NCBI GenBank assembly: GCA_033763835.1
Contig: JANRJS010000017.1
Coordinates: 124,001-188,000, forward strand
Direction: 5' to 3'
Source: JAPKYZ01 sp033763835
GTDB lineage: Bacteria; Acidobacteriota; Terriglobia; Bryobacterales; Bryobacteraceae
DNA length: 64,000 bases
Shown piece by piece: positions 17,165-25,745 of this stretch. The stretch's first letter is position 1. Every line of letters begins with the position of its first letter. The notes under the pieces were generated by a model, which made no database searches, had not been told where the DNA came from, and worked only from the letters and a program-made list of their open reading frames with translations. A program made the translations under genes and the position numbers.

Positions 17165-18363
17165 ATCCCCACCTCGTTAACGCTAGTAATGGCGAGCAGC
17201 ATGCTCAGGATCAGCGAACCGATCACCAGTCCCATGAATAAGATCATCAGCGGCTCGAACAGACTGGTAAAGCGCTTGACCGCCGCGCGCGTGTCCGCGT
17301 CGTAGATATCCGCCATGCGATGGAACATTTCGTCGAGCCTTCCGGTCTCCTCGCCGACGGCGAGCAAGTGCCCGGCGAGCGGCGGGAATTCCTTGGCGCG
17401 AGCGAGCGGCCCGGCCAATCCTTCGCCCCGTTTGACGCCCTGCGCGATGCGCGTGACGGCGGCCGACAGTCGTGAGTTGGCCAACACGCGAGAGGCGATG
17501 CCTAGCGCTTCGACCAGCGGTACGCTGTTAGCGATCAACGTCGCCATCGCGCGCGCGAACCGGGCGGTCTCCGATTTGCGGATCACGTCGCTCAGTACCG
17601 GAGTCGCTAGTTGCGCTTGGTGCCACCAGGCACTCCCCGTGGGCGTGCGAATCCAGTTCGCAATGACGAACGCAGCGAGCGCGACGGCGCCCACGATCCA
17701 CAGGCCGTACTCGCGCGCGAGGTTGCTCGCCGTAAGCATCACCTGCGTGGCGAACGGAACCGCCACGCGCGAATCCTCGAACATCGCCGCGAATCGCGGA
17801 ACGACAAAGTAGAGCAACAGGAACACCGATCCAATGCCGACTAGCGTGAGCAGCGCCGGATACACCAGGGACGACACGACGTAGCCGCGCAGATCGTCGC
17901 GCGTCTTTTCGTATTCGGCGAGACGGTCGAACACGACGGCTAGCGATCCGCCCGCTTCGCCCGCGCGCACCATGTTGACGTAGAGTTCGCCGAAGGCGCG
18001 CGGATGAGCGGCAAGCGCTTCGCCCAGCGGCTTGCCGGTCTTGACCAACCGCAGAATGTCGGCGATCAACTCGCGCATCGCGGGGCGCTCGGTGAGCTCG
18101 CTCACGATCGAGAGCGAACGGTCGAGCGGCACCCCCGATGCGAGCAGCGTCGCCATCTCCTGAGTGAAGAACCGAACGTCGCGCCCGCCGACGCCGCGCG
18201 ATCCGAAGAGCGCGCTCGTTGGTTTACCCGAAGTGGAAACCTCGACGGGCGTGAGTCCTTGCCGCCGCAATTCCGCCGCCGCCGCGCGAGCGTCCGCCGC
18301 TGTCAACGCGCCCGCGCGCGCCTGTCCCTGCGCCGTCACCGCGCGGTATTGGAACGTGGTCAT
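17161..18363 (-). CDS. gspF: Type II secretion inner-membrane platform protein GspF
   Basis: The start is the ATG at 18363 (MTTFQYRAVTAQGQARAGAL), 5 nt after the gspE stop; 400 aa is the usual size. Two GspF domains are visible, the first beginning FFTQEMATLLASGVPLDRSL and the second RFARAMATLIANSVPLVEAL, each followed by membrane helices (YPALLTLVGIGSVFLLLYFV; LMILFMGLVIGSLILSMLLA). GspF is the polytopic base onto which the ATPase and pseudopilins dock. Confidence 0.95.
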   Translation of the reverse strand: MTTFQYRAVTAQGQARAGALTAADARAAAAELRRQGLTPVEVSTSGKPTSALFGSRGVGGRDVRFFTQEMATLLASGVPLDRSLSIVSELTERPAMRELIADILRLVKTGKPLGEALAAHPRAFGELYVNMVRAGEAGGSLAVVFDRLAEYEKTRDDLRGYVVSSLVYPALLTLVGIGSVFLLLYFVVPRFAAMFEDSRVAVPFATQVMLTASNLAREYGLWIVGAVALAAFVIANWIRTPTGSAWWHQAQLATPVLSDVIRKSETARFARAMATLIANSVPLVEALGIASRVLANSRLSAAVTRIAQGVKRGEGLAGPLARAKEFPPLAGHLLAVGEETGRLDEMFHRMADIYDADTRAAVKRFTSLFEPLMILFMGLVIGSLILSMLLAITSVNEVGI

Positions 18364-18368
18364 CGCGC

Positions 18369-19991
18369 TCAAAACTCCTGCGTGACGCGCAACACTTCGT
18401 CGGCCGTGGTCGTACCCGCCGCGATCTTCGCCCAACCGTCCTCACGCAGCGTGCGCATGCCGCCGCGCCGCGCGGCCTCGGTGAGAATGCTCGCGTCGCG
18501 ATTCTCCATGATCAAGCGGCGCAACTCTTCGCTCACTTCCATCATTTCGAAGATTCCAACGCGTCCGCGATATCCGGTGCCGTAGCAAGTTTCGCAACCA
18601 GCGCCGCGAAAGGTGGGCACGCGCTCGCCCCAAGGATTCACCAGCGTCTCGTCGGGACGGCGGCACTCGCGGCAAATCGTGCGCACCAGCCGCTGCGCCA
18701 GCACGGCGGTGAGCGACGAGACGATCAGGTAGTTCTCGACGCCCATATCGGTGAGTCGCGTGATGGCGCTGGGCGCGTCGTTGGTGTGCAGCGTCGAATA
18801 GACGAAGTGCCCGGTGAGCGCGGCGCGAATCGCTACGTCCGCCGTTTCGCGGTCGCGAATTTCGCCCACCATGATCACGTCCGGGTCCTGCCGCACGATG
18901 TGCCGCAACCCCGCCGCGAATGTTAGCCCGATCTGCGGATTGACGTGGATCTGATTGATCCCGTCCATCTGATACTCGACCGGATCTTCAATGGTGATGA
19001 TCTTCTTGTCGGTCTGGTTGATCCGCTTGAGCGCCGAATAGAGCGTCGTCGATTTGCCGGAACCGGTGGGTCCGGTGACCAGAAAAATGCCGTGCGGCAG
19101 CGATGTATAGTGCCGCATCCGCGCGAGCATTTTTTCGTCGAAGCCCAATCGTCCGAGGTCGTAGAAATCGCCGGCGGAGCGGTCGAGCAAGCGCATCACG
19201 ACGCTTTCGCCGTAGAGCGTCGGCAAGGTCGAAACGCGGAGGTCCACTTCTCGGCCGAGTGTCTTCGTCTTGATACGGCCGTCTTGCGGCAAGCGGCGCT
19301 CGGCGATGTTGAGCTTGGCCATCAGCTTGACGCGCGAGATGACGGCGGCCTTCATTTCACGCGGCGGCGGCGGCTGTTCCTGCAAGACGCCGTCGATGCG
19401 GTAGCGGATCCGGAATTCCTTTTCGAACGGCTCAATGTGAATGTCGGAAGCGCGCTTTTCGACGGCTTCGGCGATCATCGAGTTCACCGCGCGAATCACG
19501 GGCGCTTCGCTCGCGAGATCGCGCAAATGTTCGAGGTCCTCGCCCGCGTCGTTTCCGAGCGCTTCCACCGCTTCCCGCCGTTCGCCGAATTGCCGCGCGA
19601 GAGCTTCGCGAATTTCCGATTCGCCCGCCAGCACCGGCGCGACCTTCATTCCGGTGGCCGCGCGTACGGCGGCGACGGTATCGAAATCGAGCGGATCGGC
19701 CATCGCGAGTTCGAGCGTGTCCCCGTCGATCGAGTAAGGGGCGACGCGCGACGCTTCGAGAAAGCGCGGCGGCAAACCGTCCACTTCGGCCACCGCTCCG
19801 GCGAGCGTCACCAGCGGAATCGCGAGTTGCTCCGACAGCGCGGCGAGAATGTCGCGCTGCGCGACGTAGCCGAGATCGATTAGCACCTTGCCGATTCGGT
19901 CGCGCGGGCGTTCCTTCTGCAATTCGAGAGAGCGCGCTAAATCCTCCTCGGACAGCAGTCCCTTTGCGATCAGCCGCTCGCCCAGCCGCAC
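18369..19991 (-). CDS. gspE: Type II secretion ATPase GspE
   Basis: The start is GTG at 19991, overlapping the previous stop as TAGTG, with AAGGAA upstream. Product 540 aa: N-terminal MshEN-like domain (~1-140), then the secretion ATPase with Walker A GPTGSGKS at 307-314, an Asp-box region DIHIEPFEKEFRIRYRIDGV, Walker B-type DPDVIMVGEIRDRETADVA, and the zinc-binding four-Cys module (CRECRRPDE ... CETCYGTGYRG) near 447-480. It powers pseudopilus assembly in the cytoplasm. Confidence 0.95.
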   Translation of the reverse strand: MRLGERLIAKGLLSEEDLARSLELQKERPRDRIGKVLIDLGYVAQRDILAALSEQLAIPLVTLAGAVAEVDGLPPRFLEASRVAPYSIDGDTLELAMADPLDFDTVAAVRAATGMKVAPVLAGESEIREALARQFGERREAVEALGNDAGEDLEHLRDLASEAPVIRAVNSMIAEAVEKRASDIHIEPFEKEFRIRYRIDGVLQEQPPPPREMKAAVISRVKLMAKLNIAERRLPQDGRIKTKTLGREVDLRVSTLPTLYGESVVMRLLDRSAGDFYDLGRLGFDEKMLARMRHYTSLPHGIFLVTGPTGSGKSTTLYSALKRINQTDKKIITIEDPVEYQMDGINQIHVNPQIGLTFAAGLRHIVRQDPDVIMVGEIRDRETADVAIRAALTGHFVYSTLHTNDAPSAITRLTDMGVENYLIVSSLTAVLAQRLVRTICRECRRPDETLVNPWGERVPTFRGAGCETCYGTGYRGRVGIFEMMEVSEELRRLIMENRDASILTEAARRGGMRTLREDGWAKIAAGTTTADEVLRVTQEF

Positions 19992-20473
19992 TAGTATTCC
20001 TTCAACGCGGCGGGTTTCTTGGCCAGCAAATCGGCGCGCGTGGCGCGGGCGACGATCTGCGCGGGAATGCCGGAGTTATCTTCGCCCGACCGGCGGAAGA
20101 TCGTCACACCGAGCACGATTTGCTCGGTAGACGGCATCGTTTCGAGCATCGGTGCGGCGCGCTCCATCATTTCTTGCATCGCGGACTTGAGCGCAGGCAA
20201 ACGTTCCAAACGCCTCTTGCGGCGCGACGCCGATTCCTCGGGACTCGCCTTCGCGGCAAACGGTCCGGCGGGGGTCACCACCAGTCCCACTTCGGCGGAG
20301 AACACCGCGCCCGTGCCTTCGAGGTACACACCGCGCGTCATGCCGAGCAGCAGAAACGGGTCGTCGAAGAGAGTTTCGATGCGCCGGTCCATCATCTTCT
20401 CGATGGCTTGCAGCGAGGCGCGGTCCGGCCCGGCGAGCGCGATGGAGCAGACGAAGATGGCTAGCTTCTTCAT
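19991..20473 (-). CDS. Unknown secreted protein between anti-sigma gene and gspE, 160 aa
   Basis: It is coupled at both ends: ATGA overlap with the anti-sigma-like gene and TAGTG overlap with gspE. The N-terminus is signal-peptide-like (KKLAIFVCSIALAG). The body is mostly helical with charged stretches (SASRRKRRLERLPALKSAMQ) and an intervening beta-rich part (VYLEGTGAVFSAEVGLVVTP; QIVLGVTIFRRSGEDNSGIP). There is no catalytic motif I recognise. Its place between the regulator pair and the secretion ATPase suggests a periplasmic sensor or accessory for this system; this is inference from context only. Confidence 0.7.
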   Translation of the reverse strand: MKKLAIFVCSIALAGPDRASLQAIEKMMDRRIETLFDDPFLLLGMTRGVYLEGTGAVFSAEVGLVVTPAGPFAAKASPEESASRRKRRLERLPALKSAMQEMMERAAPMLETMPSTEQIVLGVTIFRRSGEDNSGIPAQIVARATRADLLAKKPAALKEY

Positions 20474-20943
20474 CGGAATTCCGCCGTCGCGACAATCATG
20501 CGGTTCATCTGTTTGCGCATGAGATTGAAGTTCTCTTCGATAGTCAGCATCTGCGCGCGATGCTCGAATTCCAGGCGCCTTTCGGTGGCGGCGACGGCCG
20601 CGCGCAGTTTTGCGTCGTGCTCCGCGGCCACTTCCTTCAATCGCGCCTCAAACTTCCGCTCTAGAGCGCTCGTGTCCACCTGCGCGACGGGTTGAGGGGC
20701 GGGCGCGGCCGGCGGGCGCTGCGCGTACCCATGCACGACGATCGCCCCCGCGAGCAACATGGCGGACGCGAAACTCCACGCCGGAAACCGCTGCCACCAT
20801 TTCGGCTCGAAAACTTTATCGGAGACGAAAGCGATGCGGCGTGGAATTTCTTCGTCGGGCAAAGATCGCAGTGCGGTTAGCGTGGCCGCGAGACGCTCGG
20901 CGTCCTCGGGCGTTCGCGCGTACTCTCGAAGTTCTTCGTCCAT
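20470..20943 (-). CDS. Membrane-anchored anti-sigma-like protein
   Basis: The protein has 157 aa. The cytoplasmic part (~1-52: MDEELREYARTPEDAERLAA) would bind the sigma factor encoded just upstream (stop/start overlap TGATG). One membrane helix follows (WSFASAMLLAGAIVVHGYA), then a periplasmic coiled coil (LERKFEARLKEVAAEHDAKL; RLEFEHRAQMLTIEENFNLM). The zinc HxxxCxxC motif of many anti-sigma factors is missing. The call rests on topology and gene order. Confidence 0.7.
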   Translation of the reverse strand: MDEELREYARTPEDAERLAATLTALRSLPDEEIPRRIAFVSDKVFEPKWWQRFPAWSFASAMLLAGAIVVHGYAQRPPAAPAPQPVAQVDTSALERKFEARLKEVAAEHDAKLRAAVAATERRLEFEHRAQMLTIEENFNLMRKQMNRMIVATAEFR

Positions 20944-21491
20944 CAGTTCCTCATTTCGCGGCCAACCGGAGCGAGCGCATCCTTCAATAAGTCGAGCCCG
21001 GTGTAGAGCCGCGATTTCACCGTCGATACCGGGCAGTCGAGAATCTGCGCCATCTCTTCGAACTTGAAGCCTTCATAAACTTTCAGCACCACGGCTTCGC
21101 GCTGCTCCGGCGACAGCAGTTCCAGCGCCCGCCGCACGGCCAACGAGGATTCCGCGGGGAACAGGCGGCGGGTCTGATCCCCCGCCACCGGTTCCAAGGT
21201 CAACTCCTCCGCGGGCCGCGACTTACGCAGCAGAGAATACGCTTCGTTGTGCGCGATCCGGAACAGCCAAGGAGAAAACCGCTCCGGGTCGTCCAACTTG
21301 TTCAGATTTTGCCAGGCCTTCAAAAACGCCTCCTGGGTTAAATCGAGCGCATCCTCGCGATGCCCGGTCAGCTTCAGCAGATAGTTGAAGACACGCCGCT
21401 CCCAGCGGGAAATCAGGCGGTTAAACGCCTCGACGTCCCCGCGCTTCGCTTTCGCGATCAGGTCGCGGTCTTCCACCTCGCGGAAGATCAA
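20943..21491 (-). CDS. ECF-type RNA polymerase sigma factor heading the type II secretion operon
   Basis: The protein has 182 aa with only regions sigma-2 (RWERRVFNYLLKLTGHREDA; DLTQEAFLKAWQNLNKLDDP) and sigma-4 (LSPEQREAVVLKVYEGFKFE, then EMAQILDCPVSTVKSRLYTG), the ECF layout. I chose TTG at 21491 because GGAG lies 6 nt upstream; GTG at 21476 is an alternative with a weaker site. It probably directs transcription of its own operon, held in check by the membrane protein downstream. No ECF-type promoter could be identified with confidence. Confidence 0.9.
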   Translation of the reverse strand: MIFREVEDRDLIAKAKRGDVEAFNRLISRWERRVFNYLLKLTGHREDALDLTQEAFLKAWQNLNKLDDPERFSPWLFRIAHNEAYSLLRKSRPAEELTLEPVAGDQTRRLFPAESSLAVRRALELLSPEQREAVVLKVYEGFKFEEMAQILDCPVSTVKSRLYTGLDLLKDALAPVGREMRN

Positions 21492-21540
21492 ATCCGGCTC
21501 CGTCGATTAAGACGCACGGATGCGGGAAAAAGTCGAAGCG

Positions 21541-21912
21541 TCATGCGAGGGGAACCACTTTCGAGGCGAGAATCTTGTCGTCGCGGGTTAGGAGCGGCAC
21601 GCCATGCGCCAAGCTAGTGGCCGCGATCAATTCGTCGGCGGGATCGGACTGGAAATCCAGGCGCTGCGTGAGGTGGCAGATTTCGGCGGTGACAGGCCAG
21701 ACATCTAGCCTTTCGAGAGCCTCTCGCTCACGCTCTCCGTCGACGTTGAACTCGAGACGTTTGAGGCGATACAGCTTTCGTAGCTCCCACAACACTATGC
21801 TTGAAATCCCGCAACGGCTTTCGTCGAGCAGCTTCCGCTCGCGAGGCCGCAGTCGATTCCACACCAGTGACAGGACAATATTGGTATCCAGGTTCAATTT
21901 CGGGTGCGCCAT
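21541..21912 (-). CDS. vapC: VapC-like PIN-domain toxin
   Basis: The protein has 123 aa starting at the ATG 21912 (MAHPKLNLDTNIVLSLVWNR). The acidic active-site residues of PIN ribonucleases are all present: Asp9 in LDTN, Glu43 in LWEL, Asp93 in DPADELIAATSLA and Asp111/112 in LTRDDKIL. VapC toxins cleave RNA and are neutralised by the protein encoded just upstream. The first half of the gene is overlapped in another frame by the antitoxin ORF. Confidence 0.85.
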   Translation of the reverse strand: MAHPKLNLDTNIVLSLVWNRLRPRERKLLDESRCGISSIVLWELRKLYRLKRLEFNVDGEREREALERLDVWPVTAEICHLTQRLDFQSDPADELIAATSLAHGVPLLTRDDKILASKVVPLA

Positions 21913-22126
21913 CCCAATCCGCCGCAGGTGCCATGATGTCACCTTCGAACGGCTCGTTGTCGGCGATAAGGCCCAGAAGGCCGAGTGCATTGCCAACCCC
22001 GGACTCGTCCGGTACCACCTTCGCCACCACTTTGCCACGCTTAGTTAATGTGATCCCCTCCGCGCTCAAGTTATCGACCAACTTCTCGCAGTCCTTCTTG
22101 AACCGGGCGACGGTCATCGTGGGCAT
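21728..22126 (-). CDS. Phd/YefM-like antitoxin with a C-terminal extension overlapping vapC
   Basis: Starts at ATG 22126 (MPTMTVARFKKDCEKLVDNL) with TACGAT (22138-22133) 6 nt upstream. The N-terminal ~75 residues have the Phd/YefM look (GITLTKRGKVVAKVVPDESG, then DWDGAP), and such antitoxins normally stop about there. This frame stays open for another ~57 codons, running 185 nt into vapC in a different frame, giving 132 aa with a basic tail (QTSRVQRRRRA). Either the stop was lost and the tail is tolerated, or the tail has been recruited. It should repress its own promoter. Confidence 0.75.
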   Translation of the reverse strand: MPTMTVARFKKDCEKLVDNLSAEGITLTKRGKVVAKVVPDESGVGNALGLLGLIADNEPFEGDIMAPAADWDGAPEIEPGYQYCPVTGVESTAASRAEAARRKPLRDFKHSVVGATKAVSPQTSRVQRRRRA

Positions 22127-22161
22127 GTCTTCATCGTAGCGCCGTGTATAATCCACCACGC
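22127..22161. promoter_or_regulatory. 35-nt divergent promoter region with two -10-like boxes
   Basis: Minus strand: TACGAT at 22138-22133, 6 nt before the antitoxin ATG (22126). Plus strand: TATAAT at 22147-22152, 9 nt before the methyltransferase ATG (22162). There is no Shine-Dalgarno for either. Both transcripts would start at or next to the start codon. The antitoxin could repress both genes from here; that is inference. Confidence 0.55.
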
Positions 22162-23142
22162 ATGCAAGCACCCCCTCCCGAAGCGATCCTCATGGAATTG
22201 GGTACCGCCTACTGGTTGAGCCGCGCGATCGCCACGGCCGCCCGATTCGATCTCGCCGACGCCGTAAAGGACGGACCGAAATCCGCCGCCGAAATCGCCT
22301 CCGAGCGCGGTCTCCACGCCGACAACACCTTTCGACTGCTCCGAGCGCTCGCCGCCTACGGCATTTTCGAGCAGCATCCCGACGGACGTTTCGCGAGTAA
22401 TGCGATCGCCGCAACCTTCGAGAAGGGCGCCCCGATGTACGCACCTATGCGCTCGCTCGTCGGCGGCGATCACTGGGCCGCCTGGGGCAATCTTGAGCAC
22501 GGCATCCGGACCGGCGAAAATCCGTTCGACGCCCATTTCGGGATGGACTGCTGGAAATACTACGCGCAACATCCCGAGGTGCAGGCGGAGTTCGACGCCG
22601 CCATGACCGGCTACTCGAACAGCGTCCTTCCGGCGATCCTCGAAGCCTACGATTTCTCGCGGTTCACGCACATCCTCGATATCGCGGGCGGGCATGGAGC
22701 CGTACTGAACGCCATCCTCGACGCCGCGCCCAACGCGCAAGGCACGCTGTTCGATCAGCCGCACGTCGTAGAGAAAGCGAGCGTCAAGCGGGCCGCGAAA
22801 GTGGGCGGCAGTTTCTTCGACGAGGTGCCGGCGGGCGGCGACTGCTACGTGATGAAATTCATCCTGCACGACTGGAAAGACGCGGACTGCCTGCGCATCC
22901 TCGCGACCGTCCGCCGCGCTATCGCTCCAAACGGCAAGCTAGTATTACTCGAGACGGTGTTGTTGCCGCCCAACCAACGCGACTGGGGCAAGCTGCTCGA
23001 TTTGAACATGCTCGCCATTCCCGGTGGGCGCGAGCGCGACGAAGTGGAATGGCGGGCCCTACTCGCGGCGGGCGGCTTCCGTCTCGACCGTGTCGTGCCG
23101 ACCAAGTCGCCCGTCTCTGTGATCGAGTCGTCGCCCATCTGA
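22162..23142 (+). CDS. SAM-dependent O-methyltransferase (plant caffeate/acetylserotonin type)
   Basis: The protein has 326 aa from ATG 22162. An N-terminal winged-helix dimerisation domain (~1-90: LMELGTAYWLSRAIATAARF; AAEIASERGLHADNTFRLLR) precedes the Rossmann methyltransferase. Motif I is ILDIAGGHGAVLNAILDAAP, and FILHDWKDADC holds the catalytic His-Asp typical of small-molecule O-methyltransferases (Methyltransf_2 family). The substrate is probably a phenolic or polyketide hydroxyl, not determinable here. A TATAAT box 9 nt upstream suggests a leaderless mRNA. Confidence 0.85.
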   Translation: MQAPPPEAILMELGTAYWLSRAIATAARFDLADAVKDGPKSAAEIASERGLHADNTFRLLRALAAYGIFEQHPDGRFASNAIAATFEKGAPMYAPMRSLVGGDHWAAWGNLEHGIRTGENPFDAHFGMDCWKYYAQHPEVQAEFDAAMTGYSNSVLPAILEAYDFSRFTHILDIAGGHGAVLNAILDAAPNAQGTLFDQPHVVEKASVKRAAKVGGSFFDEVPAGGDCYVMKFILHDWKDADCLRILATVRRAIAPNGKLVLLETVLLPPNQRDWGKLLDLNMLAIPGGRERDEVEWRALLAAGGFRLDRVVPTKSPVSVIESSPI

Positions 23143-23178
23143 ACCAAGCGGGTGTAAATCGCCTGTTAAGATGCCGAA

Positions 23179-25287
23179 ATGAGGCAGTTTCTCCTCCCGG
23201 TTCTCATGACCACTACGCTCGCCGCCGCCGAAACGGCTACTCCGCCGGTCGCCAAGAAAGTCCCCAAGATCATCGAGGCGCACGGCGACAAGCGCGTCGA
23301 CAACTACTTCTGGCTGCGCGACGACAAACGCAAAGACCCGGAAGTCATCGCCTATCTCGAAGCCGAGAATAAGTACACCGAAGCGGTGATGAAACCCACC
23401 GAGGGTTTGCAGAAGAAGCTCTACGACGAAATTCTCGGCCGCATCAAGCAGACCGACGAGAGCGTGCCCGCGCGCAAAGGCAACTACTGGTATTACTCGC
23501 GAACGATCGAGGGGAAGCAATACCCGGTCTCGTGCCGTAAGAAAGGCTCGCTGGAAGCGCCGGAAGAAGTGATGCTCGACCAGAACGCGATGGCCGAAGG
23601 GACGAAGTATTTCCGGGTGGCAAACGCGTCGGTAAGCCCCAACGAAAAGATTCTCGCGTTCGCCACCGACACTTCGGGCGACGAAGTTTACACGCTGCAA
23701 TTCAAGGATCTGGCTACCGGTGCGACGCTCGCCGACAAAGTGCCCGGCACCTACTATTCGGTGGCGTGGGCGGCGGACAACAAAACGATCTTCTACACCA
23801 CGGTCGACGAGGCGAAGCGCCCTTACAAAATCTTTCGTCACACGTTGGGGAGCGATCCGAAGACCGACGCGCTTGTGTTGCACGAACCGGACGAACGCTT
23901 CTACGTGCAGGTGCGCAAGTCGAAGGACGACGAGTTTATCTTTATCGAGATCGGTAGCCAGACCACTTCCGAAGCTCGTTATTTAAGCGCGTCCGCGCCC
24001 ACCACGGCTCCCAAGACGCTTTACCCGCGCGTGCAGGATATCGAGTACGACGTACAGCACCATAAGGGAAACTTTTACGTCCGTATCAACGATAAGGGAC
24101 GCAACTTCCGGTTGGTTCGCGTGCCGGTTTCGTCGCCCGACCTGGCAAAAGCCACCGAGGTGATCGCGCATCGCATCGACGCGCTGCTCGAAGGGCACGA
24201 TCTGTTTACCAATCACCTGATCGTCGCCGAGCGTTCGAATGGCCTGCGGCAACTGCGGGTGACGAATCTGGCGAAGAACGAGTCGCACTCGATCGACGCT
24301 CCGGAACCGGCCTATGTGTTCGGGCTCGACCAGAATCCCGAGTTCAACACGTCGACTCTGCGCTTCACTTACACATCGTTGGTCACTCCCGGTTCGGTGT
24401 ACGACTACGACATGGAGAAGCGCGCGCGGACGTTAAAGAAGCAACAGCCGGTGCTCGGCGGGTACGATCCGAAGCTCTACACGGCGGAGCGTGTCTTCGC
24501 GACGGCGAGCGATGGCACTAAGATCCCGGTGGCGCTGGTCTACAAGACCTCGCTCTTTAAGAAGGACGGCTCGAACCCGACGCTGCTCTACGGCTATGGC
24601 TCGTATGGAATCAACTCCGATCCGTTCTTCTCATCCGACCGGCTGAGCCTGCTCGACCGCGGATTTATCTGGGCCATCGCCTCCATCCGCGGCGGCAGCG
24701 AAATGGGCAAAGCGTGGCACGACAACGGGCGCATGCTGAACAAGCGGAATTCGTTCACCGACTTCATCGCGGCAGGCGAGTTCCTCGTAAAGAATAAGTA
24801 CACACGGCCCGCCAAGCTCGGCATCCTCGGCGGATCGGCGGGCGGTTTACTGATGGGCGCGGTGGTCAACATGCGTCCCGATTTGTTCGGGGCGGTGATC
24901 GCCAAAGTCCCCTTCGTCGATGTCGTCAGCACGATGCAGGACAAGTCGCTGCCGCTCACCGTCGGTGAGTTCGAAGAGTGGGGCAATCCGGAAGATGCGA
25001 AGTATTACGGTTACATCCGCTCGTACTCGCCTTACGACAATGTCGAGCGACAAACGTTTCCGCACATGCTGGTGACGGGCGGACTAAACGATCCGCGCGT
25101 GTCGTATTGGGAACCGGCGAAGTGGGTGGCGAAGTTGCGCACCATGAAAAAGGGCGACAACATGCTGATTATGAAAATGAACATGGCGGCGGGTCACGGC
25201 GGCGCGTCGGGCCGCTACGAGCGCTATAAAGAAACGGCGCTCGATTACGCGTTCCTGATTACCGCGCTCGGAGTCGAAAAGCCATGA
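23179..25287 (+). CDS. Secreted prolyl oligopeptidase family serine peptidase (S9A)
   Basis: The protein has 702 aa, with a signal peptide ending near TLAAAETA. The N-terminal S9 signature (IIEAHGDKRVDNYFWLRDDK) leads into a seven-bladed propeller (~60-420). The alpha/beta-hydrolase part has the full triad: Ser553 in GGSAGG, Asp638 in GLNDPRV and His673 in AAGHGG. It cleaves short peptides after Pro or, in oligopeptidase-B-like members, basic residues; the choice cannot be made by eye. Probably periplasmic. TAAGAT lies 6 nt before the ATG. The stop overlaps the next start as ATGA. Confidence 0.92.
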   Translation: MRQFLLPVLMTTTLAAAETATPPVAKKVPKIIEAHGDKRVDNYFWLRDDKRKDPEVIAYLEAENKYTEAVMKPTEGLQKKLYDEILGRIKQTDESVPARKGNYWYYSRTIEGKQYPVSCRKKGSLEAPEEVMLDQNAMAEGTKYFRVANASVSPNEKILAFATDTSGDEVYTLQFKDLATGATLADKVPGTYYSVAWAADNKTIFYTTVDEAKRPYKIFRHTLGSDPKTDALVLHEPDERFYVQVRKSKDDEFIFIEIGSQTTSEARYLSASAPTTAPKTLYPRVQDIEYDVQHHKGNFYVRINDKGRNFRLVRVPVSSPDLAKATEVIAHRIDALLEGHDLFTNHLIVAERSNGLRQLRVTNLAKNESHSIDAPEPAYVFGLDQNPEFNTSTLRFTYTSLVTPGSVYDYDMEKRARTLKKQQPVLGGYDPKLYTAERVFATASDGTKIPVALVYKTSLFKKDGSNPTLLYGYGSYGINSDPFFSSDRLSLLDRGFIWAIASIRGGSEMGKAWHDNGRMLNKRNSFTDFIAAGEFLVKNKYTRPAKLGILGGSAGGLLMGAVVNMRPDLFGAVIAKVPFVDVVSTMQDKSLPLTVGEFEEWGNPEDAKYYGYIRSYSPYDNVERQTFPHMLVTGGLNDPRVSYWEPAKWVAKLRTMKKGDNMLIMKMNMAAGHGGASGRYERYKETALDYAFLITALGVEKP

Positions 25288-25745
25288 CCAGACGAACCGC
25301 GCTGACCACGGCGATCGTCACTCCGGCGGCTCTGGCGCAGCAAGCCGCTTGGAAGCCGGTGTTTCTCGACGCGCACCAGAACGAGACCGTGATCGCGTTA
25401 ACCGATCTCCTCATCCCCGCCACCGACACTCCAGGGGCGAAGGACGCGAACGTCAACCGGTACATCGATCTCTTCCTTGCCGACGGCGACGCGACGCAGC
25501 GGGCGCGGTTTGTGGAGGGCCTCGGGATGCTCGACGGACGGGCGGCGAAGGCGCACGGGCAGCCATTCGTAAAGCTGACGCGCGACTGGCAGACGGCGCT
25601 GCTCACCGAACTCGACTCGAACGACGACGCATTTTTCCGGCTCGCCAAATCGCTCACCTCGCGCATCTACTTCAACACCGCCCAGGGCTATCGACAGTTG
25701 AACAAGGGTGGGCGCGTACCGAAAACTTTCGCCTGCTCCGCGTGA
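25284..25745 (+). CDS. Gluconate 2-dehydrogenase subunit 3-like protein, orphan
   Basis: The protein has 153 aa with a Tat-like N-terminus (MTRRTALTTAIVTPAALAQQ). The body has the Gluconate_2-dh3 pattern: NETVIALTDLLIPATDTPGA, NRYIDLFLADGD, and the end YRQLNKGGRVPKTFACSA. In relatives this small subunit accompanies a GMC-type flavin oxidoreductase; none is adjacent here (folC follows). It overlaps both neighbours by four bases. It may act with a catalytic subunit encoded elsewhere. Confidence 0.8.
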   Translation: MTRRTALTTAIVTPAALAQQAAWKPVFLDAHQNETVIALTDLLIPATDTPGAKDANVNRYIDLFLADGDATQRARFVEGLGMLDGRAAKAHGQPFVKLTRDWQTALLTELDSNDDAFFRLAKSLTSRIYFNTAQGYRQLNKGGRVPKTFACSA

